A stretch of 64,000 nt of DNA from assembly GCF_003403095.1 (NCBI RefSeq), contig NZ_CP031555.1, positions 744,001 through 808,000 on the forward strand, read 5' to 3'. Below the pieces are notes generated by a model that did not search any database, was not told where the DNA came from, and worked only from the letters and a program-made list of their open reading frames with translations. How positions within the stretch are numbered: position 1 is the stretch's first letter; each line of letters starts with the position of its first letter. Below are positions 51,926-60,840 of the stretch, piece after piece. The DNA is from Thalassospira indica (GTDB lineage: Bacteria > Pseudomonadota > Alphaproteobacteria > Rhodospirillales > Thalassospiraceae). Position numbers and translations under genes: made by a program.

Positions 51926-52606
51926 TCAACTTGCAGAGTCAAGGGTCACCAGACCCTTTTCAATCGCATAGCGGACAAGGCCTGCGGAACTGTCGATATC
52001 AAGCTTGCGTTTGATGTTACGGCGGTGCGTTTCCACCGTGCGCACACTGATATCAAGTTCACGGGCAACGTGCTTGTTGCTTGCGCCTTTGGCCAACAGG
52101 CGCAAAACCGTACGTTCGCGCGACGTCAACGGCACGCCGTCATTGTTGCTTTCTTCGCCGTCAGACATGCGATCAAGGCTGGAACTATATGCTTCCCCGC
52201 CATTGGCGATGGTTTCAATCGCACGCACCATGTCATTGGATGAAACATCTTTCAGGATAAAGCCCTTTGCGCCCGCCTGCTGGGCGGTGCGCAAATATTC
52301 CGGGTTTTCATGCATCGACAGGATGACCACCTTGGTATCGGGCAGGGTTTCACGGAACTTTTCCGCCGCTTCCAACCCGTTCATCACCGGCATCGAAATA
52401 TCCATCAGCACAATATCAGGATGCAGGTCACCGGCCATGGTTAATGCCTCGGCCCCGTTGCCGGCCTCGCCGACGATATTGATATGCTCAAAGCATTCCA
52501 GTCGCGACCGGATGCCATCCATGACAAGGGCGTGATCGTCGCAAAGCAAAATCCGCAAGGGCCGATGGGTGGAATAAACTTCGTTGGCAATGGTGGCATT
52601 GGTCAT
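51926..52606 (-). CDS. NarL/FixJ-type response regulator
   Basis: 226 residues. Receiver domain with DD at 23-24, phosphorylated D69 in IVLMDISMPVMNG and the conserved K in FILKD. A LuxR-type helix-turn-helix (about 160-215) reads LTSRERTVLRLLAKGASNKHVARE and then LDISVRTVETHRRNI; the quoted string is broken at a natural boundary. It should be phosphorylated by the adjacent cache-domain kinase, whose stop lies 49 bases upstream. Target genes are unknown; the nearby Crp/Fnr gene is a candidate. Confidence 0.92.
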   Translation of the reverse strand: MTNATIANEVYSTHRPLRILLCDDHALVMDGIRSRLECFEHINIVGEAGNGAEALTMAGDLHPDIVLMDISMPVMNGLEAAEKFRETLPDTKVVILSMHENPEYLRTAQQAGAKGFILKDVSSNDMVRAIETIANGGEAYSSSLDRMSDGEESNNDGVPLTSRERTVLRLLAKGASNKHVARELDISVRTVETHRRNIKRKLDIDSSAGLVRYAIEKGLVTLDSAS

Positions 52607-52655
52607 GGATCAAACGAGTTCCTGTCGCGTGACTGTCGGGTTGTGCGTCATCAGA

Positions 52656-54059
52656 TTAACCGCTGATAGCGTCATGGGGTAGGGCATTCTGGCTGTTGGC
52701 GGGAATAAATGCAGTGATTTTTGTCCCGTCGTCGGGTTCGGAGCGCACCGAAAGACCCCCGCCATGGAATTCCATGCGTTCGCGCATATTGCGAAGCCCG
52801 ATACCCGCCCGCGGATCGCGGTTGCGGATATAGCGGTTGGTTTCAAACCCGACCCCGTTATCGGCAATGCGCATGATAATGCTGCTGCCTTCGCGTTTGA
52901 TCGAAATCTTCACCACCGTCGCATCGGCATGGCGTTCGATATTGGTAAGCGTCTCCTGCAACACACGATAAAGCGTTGTTTTCTTGTCGATATCAAGCTG
53001 GCCGTCGACATTGTCGCATTTGACCTCGATCAGGATGCCGGACCGGTCCTGAAGTTCGGCGCACATGCTTTCGATCGCGGGTTTCAGGCCAAGGTCATCA
53101 AGAACTGCCGGGCGCAAATCGCGCGAAATCCGCCGCACTTCGTGAATGGCGTCTTGCAATCGATTGGCGGCCTTTTCCATCGGTTCAATCGCGTTGTCGC
53201 GATTTTGGGTGATCCGGGCAATGGCGGTTTCGACTGCATATTTGACCGAAACAAGGATTTGGCTGATCCCGTCATGCAGTTCACGCGATACCCGAAGGCG
53301 TTCCTGTTCCTGCACATCAACCACCCGGTGGGTCAGTTCCTTAAGTTTTGAGTCGGCAAGCTTGCGTTCCGAAAGCGTCACAACCGTGCCTGAAATTCCC
53401 ACCAGCAACACCGCCAGAATGGTCACCCCGATAATCGACATGGTGGTTTCGCGGATATGGGTGGAAACCTCGGCCTCGATCTCGGTGACTTGTTCGGAAA
53501 TATCGTCGATATAAATGCCCGTACCGATCATCCAGTCCCATTTATCGAGCATCAGGGAATAGCTGATCTTTTCGGTCGGTTCCCCGGTGGATGGCTTGTC
53601 CCAGACATGGCGCATGAAATCGCCGCCCTTTTCGGCATTGAATATCAGACCCTGAATGACCGAGTTGCCATTGATGTCGCGCAGGTTCCAATAAGTCCGC
53701 CCCAAACGCCAGGGTTCCGGCGGGTCAACCAGGGCAGTGCCGTCACGGTCATAGATAAAGAAATAGCCATCCTCGCCATAAGACAGATCTTCGATGATCG
53801 CCTTGACGCGTTCTTTTGACACTGCATCCAGCGGGCTTGCCACCGAATAGATGTGATCGATCGATTTCATCGCCAGTTCAAGATAGCTTTTCAGCTCGTC
53901 CTTTCTGGCGTGAAGGATGTTGCGTTCAAAGGTCCTGATCTCGGCCTCGGCCAGACGTTCGGCCTGGGCAAACACCAGCCAGGAGATCGCAGACGCCGCC
54001 AGAACCAGTGGCAAGATCGAGAGCAGCAAAAACTTTAGTCGAAGATTGAGCTTCGGCAT
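52656..54059 (-). CDS. Cache-domain sensor histidine kinase, NarX/DegS-like
   Basis: 467 residues from the ATG at 54059, which places the first transmembrane helix (KFLLLSILPLVLAASAISW) near the N-terminus; in-frame starts at 54110 and 54233 have no clear ribosome site. A single Cache periplasmic domain (about 35-200, with GEDGYFFIYDRDG and WDWMIGTGIY) precedes a second helix (about 215-235). A HisKA_3 region follows with the phosphoacceptor in SRELHDGISQ, then an HATPase domain with NIERHADA, ADNGVGF and GIGLRNMRER. Cache domains usually bind small organic acids or amino acids. It pairs with the downstream NarL-type regulator. Confidence 0.9.
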   Translation of the reverse strand: MPKLNLRLKFLLLSILPLVLAASAISWLVFAQAERLAEAEIRTFERNILHARKDELKSYLELAMKSIDHIYSVASPLDAVSKERVKAIIEDLSYGEDGYFFIYDRDGTALVDPPEPWRLGRTYWNLRDINGNSVIQGLIFNAEKGGDFMRHVWDKPSTGEPTEKISYSLMLDKWDWMIGTGIYIDDISEQVTEIEAEVSTHIRETTMSIIGVTILAVLLVGISGTVVTLSERKLADSKLKELTHRVVDVQEQERLRVSRELHDGISQILVSVKYAVETAIARITQNRDNAIEPMEKAANRLQDAIHEVRRISRDLRPAVLDDLGLKPAIESMCAELQDRSGILIEVKCDNVDGQLDIDKKTTLYRVLQETLTNIERHADATVVKISIKREGSSIIMRIADNGVGFETNRYIRNRDPRAGIGLRNMRERMEFHGGGLSVRSEPDDGTKITAFIPANSQNALPHDAISG

Positions 54060-54218
54060 GCTTTTAACCGTTTCGGGATTTTCAGTTTTTTCGTCGGCGG
54101 ACAATAGCATATCCGCGCCAAAAGTCGCTGAAAGATCGCGGTTTTCCCATCGCCCTGATTGAGAAAGTTTGGGCGACCTGTTCCGCATGGTGAAAAGAAA
54201 CTGGTCGGGATTTCCCAT

Positions 54219-54235
54219 AATTGGTATTACCAATT
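54219..54235. promoter_or_regulatory. FadR/PdhR-type operator
   Basis: AATTGGTATTACCAATT is a perfect 17-base palindrome containing TTGGT-N3-ACCAA, the consensus of FadR-subfamily GntR regulators such as PdhR, LldR and GlcC, which sense pyruvate, lactate or glycolate. It sits about 15 bases upstream of a promoter for pyc-glcDEF. No GntR gene is in the window. Confidence 0.65.
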
Positions 54236-54249
54236 TACGAGATCATGCT

Positions 54250-54279
54250 TTGACAGGGAGAGGGCAATGCGCATATACC
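54250..54279 (+). promoter_or_regulatory. Sigma-70-type promoter of pyc
   Basis: A consensus TTGACA (54250-54255) and TATACC (54274-54279) with 18-base spacing; start predicted near 54286. Confidence 0.6.
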
Positions 54280-54492
54280 AGAACCGTCGCCTGCCCACCG
54301 GGCGCCAAAAGCTCTGGATGCATTGCACAAGATCTCAGCGTGCTGGCATCCCGTATCGCCACAAAAGGTATGGCGTTGCAGGCATCCCGCACCGCAACGC
54401 ATTCCGGGACCATATCGTGGCGTTTCACTTGGTTTTGGCAGGCGCGCACAGGCACGTTCCTGCCAGGAAATTGTGGTAGGAGCCCGGTGTCC

Positions 54493-57400
54493 ATGACGCG
54501 TTCAGCACCAAAGCGTATCCGTAAACTTATGGTCGCCAACCGTGGCGAGATTGCGATTCGTGTTCTGCGAGCCGCCAACGAACTTGGCATTCGCACAGTT
54601 GCGATCTTCTCTGACGAGGACCGCTTCGCCCTTCACCGTTTCAAGGCGGATGAAAGCTACACGGTGGGCAAGGGCAACAAGCCCATTCGCGCCTATCTTG
54701 ATATCGAAGACATCCTGCGTGTCGCGCGCGATGCCGATGTCGATGCCATCCATCCGGGTTACGGCTTCCTGTCGGAAAATCCCGAATTCGCCGATGCCTG
54801 TGCCGAGGCCGGCATTCAATTCATCGGCCCGGATTCCGAAGTCATGCGCACCCTTGGCAACAAGGTCTCTGCGCGTAATCTGGCCGAAAGTGCCGGTGTG
54901 CCGGTCATGCCGGCTTCAAGCGCGCTGCCCGAAGACATGGCCGAGGTCACCCGCATCGCCGAGAAAATCGGCTATCCCCTGATGCTCAAAGCCAGCTGGG
55001 GCGGCGGTGGCCGTGGCATGCGGGTTATCGAAAATGGCAAGGACCTGTCTGGTCAGGTGCTGGCTGCCAGGCGCGAGGCTGAGGCCGCCTTTGGCAATGG
55101 CGAGGTTTACTTTGAAAAACTGATCCGCCGCGCCCGCCATGTCGAGGTACAGCTCCTGGGCGATAACCACGGTACTCTTGTGCATCTTTATGAACGCGAC
55201 TGTTCGGTTCAGCGCCGCAACCAGAAAGTGGTCGAACGCGCTCCCGCACCCTATCTCGATGATGATCAGCGCGCCGAGATTTGTGACGCTGCGATCCGTC
55301 TTGGCAAGGCCGCCAATTACGTCAATGCCGGCACGGTCGAGTTCCTGATGGATGTCGACACATCCAAGTTTTACTTCATCGAGGTCAACCCGCGTATTCA
55401 GGTCGAACACACCGTCACCGAATGTGTGACTGGCTTTGATTTGGTCAAGGCACAGATCCTGATCGCACAGGGTGGTCGCATCGGTTTCCCGTCCGAAACC
55501 GGTATCCCCTGGCAGGATAAAATCAAGCTGCGCGATCATGCGCTTCAATGTCGTATCACCACCGAAAACCCGGAAAACAACTTTGTCCCCGATTACGGGA
55601 TCATCAAGGTCTATCGCGGGGCCAACGGGTTTGGCATTCGTCTGGATGGCGGCACGGCTTACTCGGGTGCTGTGATCACGCCGTTTTATGACAGTATGCT
55701 TGAAAAGGTCACCGCATGGGGCAGTACCCCGCGCGAGGCGGTGGACCGTATGGACCGCGCATTGCGTGAATTCCGAATTCGCGGTGTTGCCACCAACCTG
55801 GCCTTCCTTGAAAACCTGATCAATCACCCGAAATTCCGGGCTGGCGAATACACCACGCGGTTTATTGATGAAACGCCCGATCTGTTCAAGTTCGTGCGCC
55901 GGCGCGACCGTGCCACCCGCCTGCTGCGCTTCATCGGCGAGGTTGCGGTCAATGGCAATCCAGAGGTCGAAGGCCGCGTGGTGCCGACCAATCTGCATGA
56001 TCCGGTGATGCCAAAGTCCATCGACCTTGGCGAAATCCGCCCGGGGACCAAGCAAAAGCTTGATCAGTTGGGGCCGGAAGGTTTCTCGCGCTGGATGAAG
56101 GATCAGGAACGCGTCCTGATGACCGACACCACCATGCGTGATGCCCATCAGTCGCTTCTGGCCACCCGCATGCGCACCTATGACATGCTCGAAATTGCGC
56201 CTTATTACGCGCATGGCTTGCCGGAACTGTTTTCCATTGAATGCTGGGGCGGGGCAACCTTTGATGTTGCCATGCGCTTCCTCAAGGAAGATCCGTGGGA
56301 TCGTCTGGTCAAGCTGCGCGAACGCGTGCCCAATATTCTTACGCAAATGCTGCTGCGGGCCTCCAACGCGGTTGGCTATACCAACTATCCCGATAATGCG
56401 GTCGATTACTTCGTCAAGCAGGCGGCCGAACACGGCATGGATGTCTTCCGCGTGTTTGATAGCCTCAACTGGGTTGAAAACATGAAGGTCGCGATGGAAT
56501 CGGTGCTTAAAACCGACAAGCTTTGCGAAGCGACCATCTGCTACACCGGCGATATCTATGACAAGGACCGCCCGAAATATAACCTTGATTACTATGTGAA
56601 TATGGCCCGCGAACTTGAAACTGCCGGTGCCCATATTCTCGGTCTCAAGGACATGGCGGGTGTCCTGCGTCCAGCCGCGGCGACCGAGCTGATCACGGCC
56701 CTTAAGGACACCGTCAATATCCCGATCCATTTCCATACCCACGACACAAGCGGTATTTCGGCGGCCACCGTGATTGCCGCGATTGATGCCGGGGTCGATG
56801 CGGTCGATGCGGCAATGGATTCGATGTCGGGCCTGACATCTCAGCCCAACCTCGGATCAATCGCCAACAACTATATCGGGCAGCCACGCGACCCGGGCCT
56901 TAAGACCGAGGCGCTCAAGGAAATCTCGACCTATTGGGAACAGATCCGTCGCTATTACGCAGGCTTTGAAAGCGACATCCGCAGTGGCACCTCCGACGTC
57001 TATGTCCACGAAATGCCGGGCGGCCAGTACACCAACCTGCGCCAACAGGCCCGTGCACTCGGGATCGAGGATCGCTGGCCCGAAGTGTCCAAGGCCTATG
57101 CCGCGGTCAACAAGATGTTTGGCGATGTCGTCAAGGTAACGCCAAGCTCCAAGGTTGTTGGCGATATGGCTTTGATGATGGTGACATCCGGTTTGTCCGA
57201 GGAAGACGTTCTTGATCCTAAAAAGGACATTACCTTCCCCGACAGCGTCATTTCCTTCTTCCGTGGTGAAATCGGTCAGCCGGTCGGTGGCTTCCCGCCC
57301 GCCCTGCAGCGCAAGGTGCTGAAAGGTGCCGAGGCGCTGACAGACCGTCCGGGCAAATCATTGCCGCCGATTGATTTCGAAGCGACCCGCAAGGAAATCG

Positions 57401-57963
57401 AAAAGAAAACCCATCGCAGCAATATCTCTGACGCCGAGGTTGCATCTTATGTGATGTATCCCAAGGTGTTCCTTGATTACGCCGAACACCGCAGCCACAA
57501 CGCCGATGTTTCGGTTCTGCCAACCCCGGTCTTCTTCTACGGGATGAACCAGAACGATGAAATTTCGGTCGATCTTGAAAAGGGCAAAACCCTTGTCATC
57601 CGCTATCTGACCACGTCCGAGGCCGGTGACGAGGAGGGCAACCGCACCGTGTTCTTTGAACTCAACGGTCAGCCCCGCACCGTCAAGGTCGCCGACAAGA
57701 CACTGGCGGGCACGGGCAAGACAAAACCAAAGGCCGAAGATGGCAACAAGCTGCACGTTGCAGCACCGATGCCAGGCCTTGTGGTCGAAGTCCACGTGTC
57801 CGAAGGCCAGAAGATCAAGTCGGGTGATGTGATGTGCTCGCTCGAAGCCATGAAAATGGAAACCGCGGTTCACGCCGAAAAGGATGGAACCGTGGCCAAA
57901 ATCCACGCCCCGGCCGGGACACAGGTCGAAGCCAAGGACCTGCTGGTCGAATTAACGGAGTAA
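54493..57963 (+). CDS. pyc: Pyruvate carboxylase
   Basis: 1156 residues, the normal length. It carboxylates pyruvate to oxaloacetate using ATP, bicarbonate and biotin. The biotin carboxylase domain (about 1-460) has GGGGRGM and VEVNPRIQVEHTVTE. The carboxyltransferase domain (about 535-830) has DTTMRDAHQSLLATRMR and the metal-site region HFHTHDTSG. A linker domain follows, then the biotinyl domain with EAMKMET, where K1121 carries biotin. AGGAG lies ten bases before the ATG at 54493; the longer frame to 54169 is not family-like. glcD begins 8 bases after the stop, so pyc and glcDEF probably share the promoter above. Confidence 0.96.
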   Translation: MTRSAPKRIRKLMVANRGEIAIRVLRAANELGIRTVAIFSDEDRFALHRFKADESYTVGKGNKPIRAYLDIEDILRVARDADVDAIHPGYGFLSENPEFADACAEAGIQFIGPDSEVMRTLGNKVSARNLAESAGVPVMPASSALPEDMAEVTRIAEKIGYPLMLKASWGGGGRGMRVIENGKDLSGQVLAARREAEAAFGNGEVYFEKLIRRARHVEVQLLGDNHGTLVHLYERDCSVQRRNQKVVERAPAPYLDDDQRAEICDAAIRLGKAANYVNAGTVEFLMDVDTSKFYFIEVNPRIQVEHTVTECVTGFDLVKAQILIAQGGRIGFPSETGIPWQDKIKLRDHALQCRITTENPENNFVPDYGIIKVYRGANGFGIRLDGGTAYSGAVITPFYDSMLEKVTAWGSTPREAVDRMDRALREFRIRGVATNLAFLENLINHPKFRAGEYTTRFIDETPDLFKFVRRRDRATRLLRFIGEVAVNGNPEVEGRVVPTNLHDPVMPKSIDLGEIRPGTKQKLDQLGPEGFSRWMKDQERVLMTDTTMRDAHQSLLATRMRTYDMLEIAPYYAHGLPELFSIECWGGATFDVAMRFLKEDPWDRLVKLRERVPNILTQMLLRASNAVGYTNYPDNAVDYFVKQAAEHGMDVFRVFDSLNWVENMKVAMESVLKTDKLCEATICYTGDIYDKDRPKYNLDYYVNMARELETAGAHILGLKDMAGVLRPAAATELITALKDTVNIPIHFHTHDTSGISAATVIAAIDAGVDAVDAAMDSMSGLTSQPNLGSIANNYIGQPRDPGLKTEALKEISTYWEQIRRYYAGFESDIRSGTSDVYVHEMPGGQYTNLRQQARALGIEDRWPEVSKAYAAVNKMFGDVVKVTPSSKVVGDMALMMVTSGLSEEDVLDPKKDITFPDSVISFFRGEIGQPVGGFPPALQRKVLKGAEALTDRPGKSLPPIDFEATRKEIEKKTHRSNISDAEVASYVMYPKVFLDYAEHRSHNADVSVLPTPVFFYGMNQNDEISVDLEKGKTLVIRYLTTSEAGDEEGNRTVFFELNGQPRTVKVADKTLAGTGKTKPKAEDGNKLHVAAPMPGLVVEVHVSEGQKIKSGDVMCSLEAMKMETAVHAEKDGTVAKIHAPAGTQVEAKDLLVELTE

Positions 57964-57970
57964 CCCACCG

Positions 57971-59464
57971 ATGCTTAGGATGCCTGAGCCTGATCAACAC
58001 ACACTTGCACGCCGCAAGGACATTATCGCCGCCATGCGCGATATCATCCCGTCACCGGGCGGGGTTATTGTCGATGATGATCAGCTCAGGCCCTATGAAT
58101 GCGATGGGTTGATGGCCTATCGGCAATTGCCGATGATTGTTGTCCTGCCGGAAAATACCGCCCAGGTCGCAGCCATCCTGAAATATTGTCATACAAATAA
58201 AATCCGTGTCGTTCCGCGCGGTGCCGGTACCGGTTTGTCCGGTGGCGCACTTCCGATGGCCGATGCGATCACCATTAGTATGATGAAATTCAATCGCGTG
58301 CTTGATATCGATTGGGACAACCGGGCCGCCGTCGTGCAGCCCGGTGTCACCAACCTTGGCATCACGCGCGCGGTCGAACACAAGGGGTTCTATTACGCCC
58401 CCGATCCGTCCAGCCAGATTGCGTGCTCTATTGGTGGCAACATCGCCGAAAATTCCGGCGGGGTGCATTGCCTGAAATACGGCCTGACCACCAACAATGT
58501 GTTGGGGGTTGAAATGGTCACCATCGAAGGCGAAATCCTGCGCGTCGGTGGCAAGGGCCTTGATCAGGCGGGCTATGATTTGCTTGGCATCATCACCGGG
58601 TCCGAAGGGTTGCTTGGTATCGTGACTGAGGTGACGGTTCGTATCTTGCGCAAACCCGAAACCGCCCGTGCGCTGTTGCTGGGCTTTAATTCATCCGAAG
58701 AAGGCGGCAATTGTGTCGCGGCCATCATCGCCGCCGGGATCATTCCGGGCGGGCTTGAAATGATGGATGCCCCGGCCATCAAGGCAACCGAGGAATTCGT
58801 TCAGGCGGGTTACCCGCTTGATGTCGAAGCACTCCTGCTGGTCGAACTCGATGGCCCGCAGGTCGAAGTCGATTACCTGATCGACCGGGTTGGCAAGATC
58901 GCCAGGGATTGCGGGGCGGTCTATTCCCGCATTTCCGAGAACGAGGAAGAACGCCTGCTGTTCTGGTCCGGGCGCAAGAACGCCTTCCCGGCGATTGGCC
59001 GCATTTCGCCGGATTATATGTGCATGGATGGCACCATCCCGCGCGGTCGCCTGTCCGAGGTGCTGACCGGCATGCAGGACCTGTCAAAAAAGCACGGGCT
59101 GGGCGTTGCCAACGTCTTCCATGCCGGTGATGGCAATTTGCATCCGCTGATCATGTTTGATGCCAACAAGGCAGGCGACCTTGAAAAGGCCGAGGCCTTC
59201 GGCGCCGACATCCTCAAACTCTGTGTTGCGGTCGGTGGTGTGTTGTCTGGCGAACATGGCATCGGGGTCGAAAAGCGCGACCTGATGGGCGAGATGTTTA
59301 CAGCCGATGACATGAAGCATCAGGAACGCATCAAGATGGCCTTTGACGAGGACCAGTTGCTCAACCCCGGCAAGGTCTTCCCGACCTTGCATGGCTGCGG
59401 GGAACTTAAAACCCTGCATGCCAAGGCGGTGGCCGACAAGTTCCCGGATATCCCGCGCTTCTAG
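57971..59464 (+). CDS. glcD: Glycolate oxidase subunit GlcD (FAD-linked)
   Basis: 497 residues. GlcD is the FAD-binding catalytic subunit that oxidises glycolate (and D-lactate) to glyoxylate with GlcE and GlcF. The FAD_binding_4 motif PRGAGTGLSGGALP, the SSQIACSIGGNIAENSGG stretch and the C-terminal FAD-oxidase region with NVFHAGDGNLHP and GEHGIGVEK are present. The ATG at 57971 is 8 bases after pyc, with GGAG (57957-57960) ten bases upstream; a second ATG at 57980 is possible. Next in the operon comes glcE after 107 bases. Confidence 0.94.
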   Translation: MLRMPEPDQHTLARRKDIIAAMRDIIPSPGGVIVDDDQLRPYECDGLMAYRQLPMIVVLPENTAQVAAILKYCHTNKIRVVPRGAGTGLSGGALPMADAITISMMKFNRVLDIDWDNRAAVVQPGVTNLGITRAVEHKGFYYAPDPSSQIACSIGGNIAENSGGVHCLKYGLTTNNVLGVEMVTIEGEILRVGGKGLDQAGYDLLGIITGSEGLLGIVTEVTVRILRKPETARALLLGFNSSEEGGNCVAAIIAAGIIPGGLEMMDAPAIKATEEFVQAGYPLDVEALLLVELDGPQVEVDYLIDRVGKIARDCGAVYSRISENEEERLLFWSGRKNAFPAIGRISPDYMCMDGTIPRGRLSEVLTGMQDLSKKHGLGVANVFHAGDGNLHPLIMFDANKAGDLEKAEAFGADILKLCVAVGGVLSGEHGIGVEKRDLMGEMFTADDMKHQERIKMAFDEDQLLNPGKVFPTLHGCGELKTLHAKAVADKFPDIPRF

Positions 59465-59571
59465 AATGCGCTTAAACGACCCAAGAAACACAAAACAAAA
59501 TAGATCAAAGGCCTGCCAATCGGTTCCCGCAAATCCGGTTGATCAGGCTCAGGAGAGGAAAAGAGAGAGTT

Positions 59572-60840
59572 ATGGTGGACGTACTTTCCCCCACCACGCC
59601 AGACCAGCTGCGTGATGCGGTTGGTTGGGCGCTTGGATCAGAAACCCCGCTTGAAATCATCGGATCGGGCAGCAAGCGCGCCTTTGGCCATTCTGTTCGA
59701 ACCAACGCAGTGCTTGATTGCTCCAAACTGTCGGGCATCCTGTTTTATCAGCCCGAAGAACTGGTGATCTCTGCGCGTGCCGGAACGCCGCTTGCCGATA
59801 TCAAGGCGGCACTGGCCGAAAAAAATCAGCAATTCCATTTCGAGCCCGGAAACTTCCCGGCCCTGCTGGATGGATCAACTGGCCCGGATGCCGGAACCAT
59901 CGGCGGGCTGGTTGCCTGCAACCTTGCCGGACCGCGCCGGATCAAGGTGGGGGCTGCACGTGATCACCTTCTGGGGTTCGAAGCCGTTTCTGGCCGGGCA
60001 GAGGATTTTAAATCCGGTGGCCGGGTAATGAAAAACGTCACCGGCTTTGATCTGTCAAAACTGATGGCGGGCTCCTTTGGCACGCTGGGCGTCATGCATA
60101 CCGTAACGCTTAAGGTCATGCCCAATGACGAAACATCCGCCACCGTCATTGTCGCCTGCAGTGACCCGCGTGCGGCGGGCAAGGCGATGACCATTGCCAT
60201 GGGCAGTGAAAACGAAGTCTCCGCCGCCGCCTGGATCGCCCCCGAAGATGCGCCGCACCTTGATGTGCCACTGGCCGGTGAATATGGCAGCGGCCTTGTC
60301 GCCCTGCGGATCGAAGGTCCCAAGCCGTCTGTCGCATGGCGGGCTGATGCCCTGTGCCGGGCGCTTGCCGGTTTTGGCGAATGCCACGAAGTCCCCGAAA
60401 GCCATAGCCACCGCATCTGGAAGGTTGTCGCCAATGTCGCGCCGTTCGTCGCATCGGAAAACAGTGGCAGTATTCTGTGGCGGGTATCAGTGCCCCCGGC
60501 AAGCGGGGGTGATATCTGCGCCCAACTGATCGAAAAAACCGGCGGTCGGGCGATGATGGACTGGGCCGGTGGCCTGATCTGGTTGCAGATTGCCGCATCT
60601 GATGCGGCGGTTGCACCTGATGCAATGGCGGGCACGATCCGCGATATCGTCGCCAATGTCGGCGGGCAGGCCAATCTGGTGCGCGCGTCCGATGAAATCC
60701 GTCAAGCCACCCCGGTCTTCCATCCCGAAGACCCGGCACTTGCCCGGATCAATGCCCGGATCAAGGAAAACCTCGATCCGAAGGGGATTCTCAATCCGGG
60801 CCGGATTGCGCCAGTGTCACAGAACGGGGAGGGCGCGTAA
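59572..60840 (+). CDS. glcE: Glycolate oxidase subunit GlcE
   Basis: 422 residues of the FAD_binding_4 fold without the full catalytic C-terminus, the pattern of GlcE. It has GSGSKRAFG, a GPDAGTIGGLVACN FAD region and FDLSKLMAGSFGTLG. It works as part of the GlcDEF complex. The ATG at 59572 follows AGAGAGAGT; the in-frame start at 59539 lacks a site. The stop TAA overlaps the glcF ATG (TAATG), so glcE and glcF are translationally coupled. Confidence 0.93.
   Translation: MVDVLSPTTPDQLRDAVGWALGSETPLEIIGSGSKRAFGHSVRTNAVLDCSKLSGILFYQPEELVISARAGTPLADIKAALAEKNQQFHFEPGNFPALLDGSTGPDAGTIGGLVACNLAGPRRIKVGAARDHLLGFEAVSGRAEDFKSGGRVMKNVTGFDLSKLMAGSFGTLGVMHTVTLKVMPNDETSATVIVACSDPRAAGKAMTIAMGSENEVSAAAWIAPEDAPHLDVPLAGEYGSGLVALRIEGPKPSVAWRADALCRALAGFGECHEVPESHSHRIWKVVANVAPFVASENSGSILWRVSVPPASGGDICAQLIEKTGGRAMMDWAGGLIWLQIAASDAAVAPDAMAGTIRDIVANVGGQANLVRASDEIRQATPVFHPEDPALARINARIKENLDPKGILNPGRIAPVSQNGEGA

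Larger units (their letters stand above)
54060..54492. other. Divergent regulatory region of the kinase and pyc genes
   Basis: 433 bases holding a perfect inverted repeat (54219-54235) and a good promoter (54250-54279) for pyc. About 210 bases of untranslated leader follow, containing a GGCAGG/CCTGCC inverted pair near 54437-54463. No ORF in it is credible. Confidence 0.6.

Noticed and set aside
54169..54492. N-terminal extension of pyruvate carboxylase by 108 codons
   Set aside because: The region contains a promoter and operator, and its translation is unlike the family; AGGAG before the ATG at 54493 fixes the start.
54916..56742. A 608-codon open frame antisense to pyc
   Set aside because: Pyruvate carboxylase motifs cover the plus strand throughout; the reverse frame is a codon-bias artefact.
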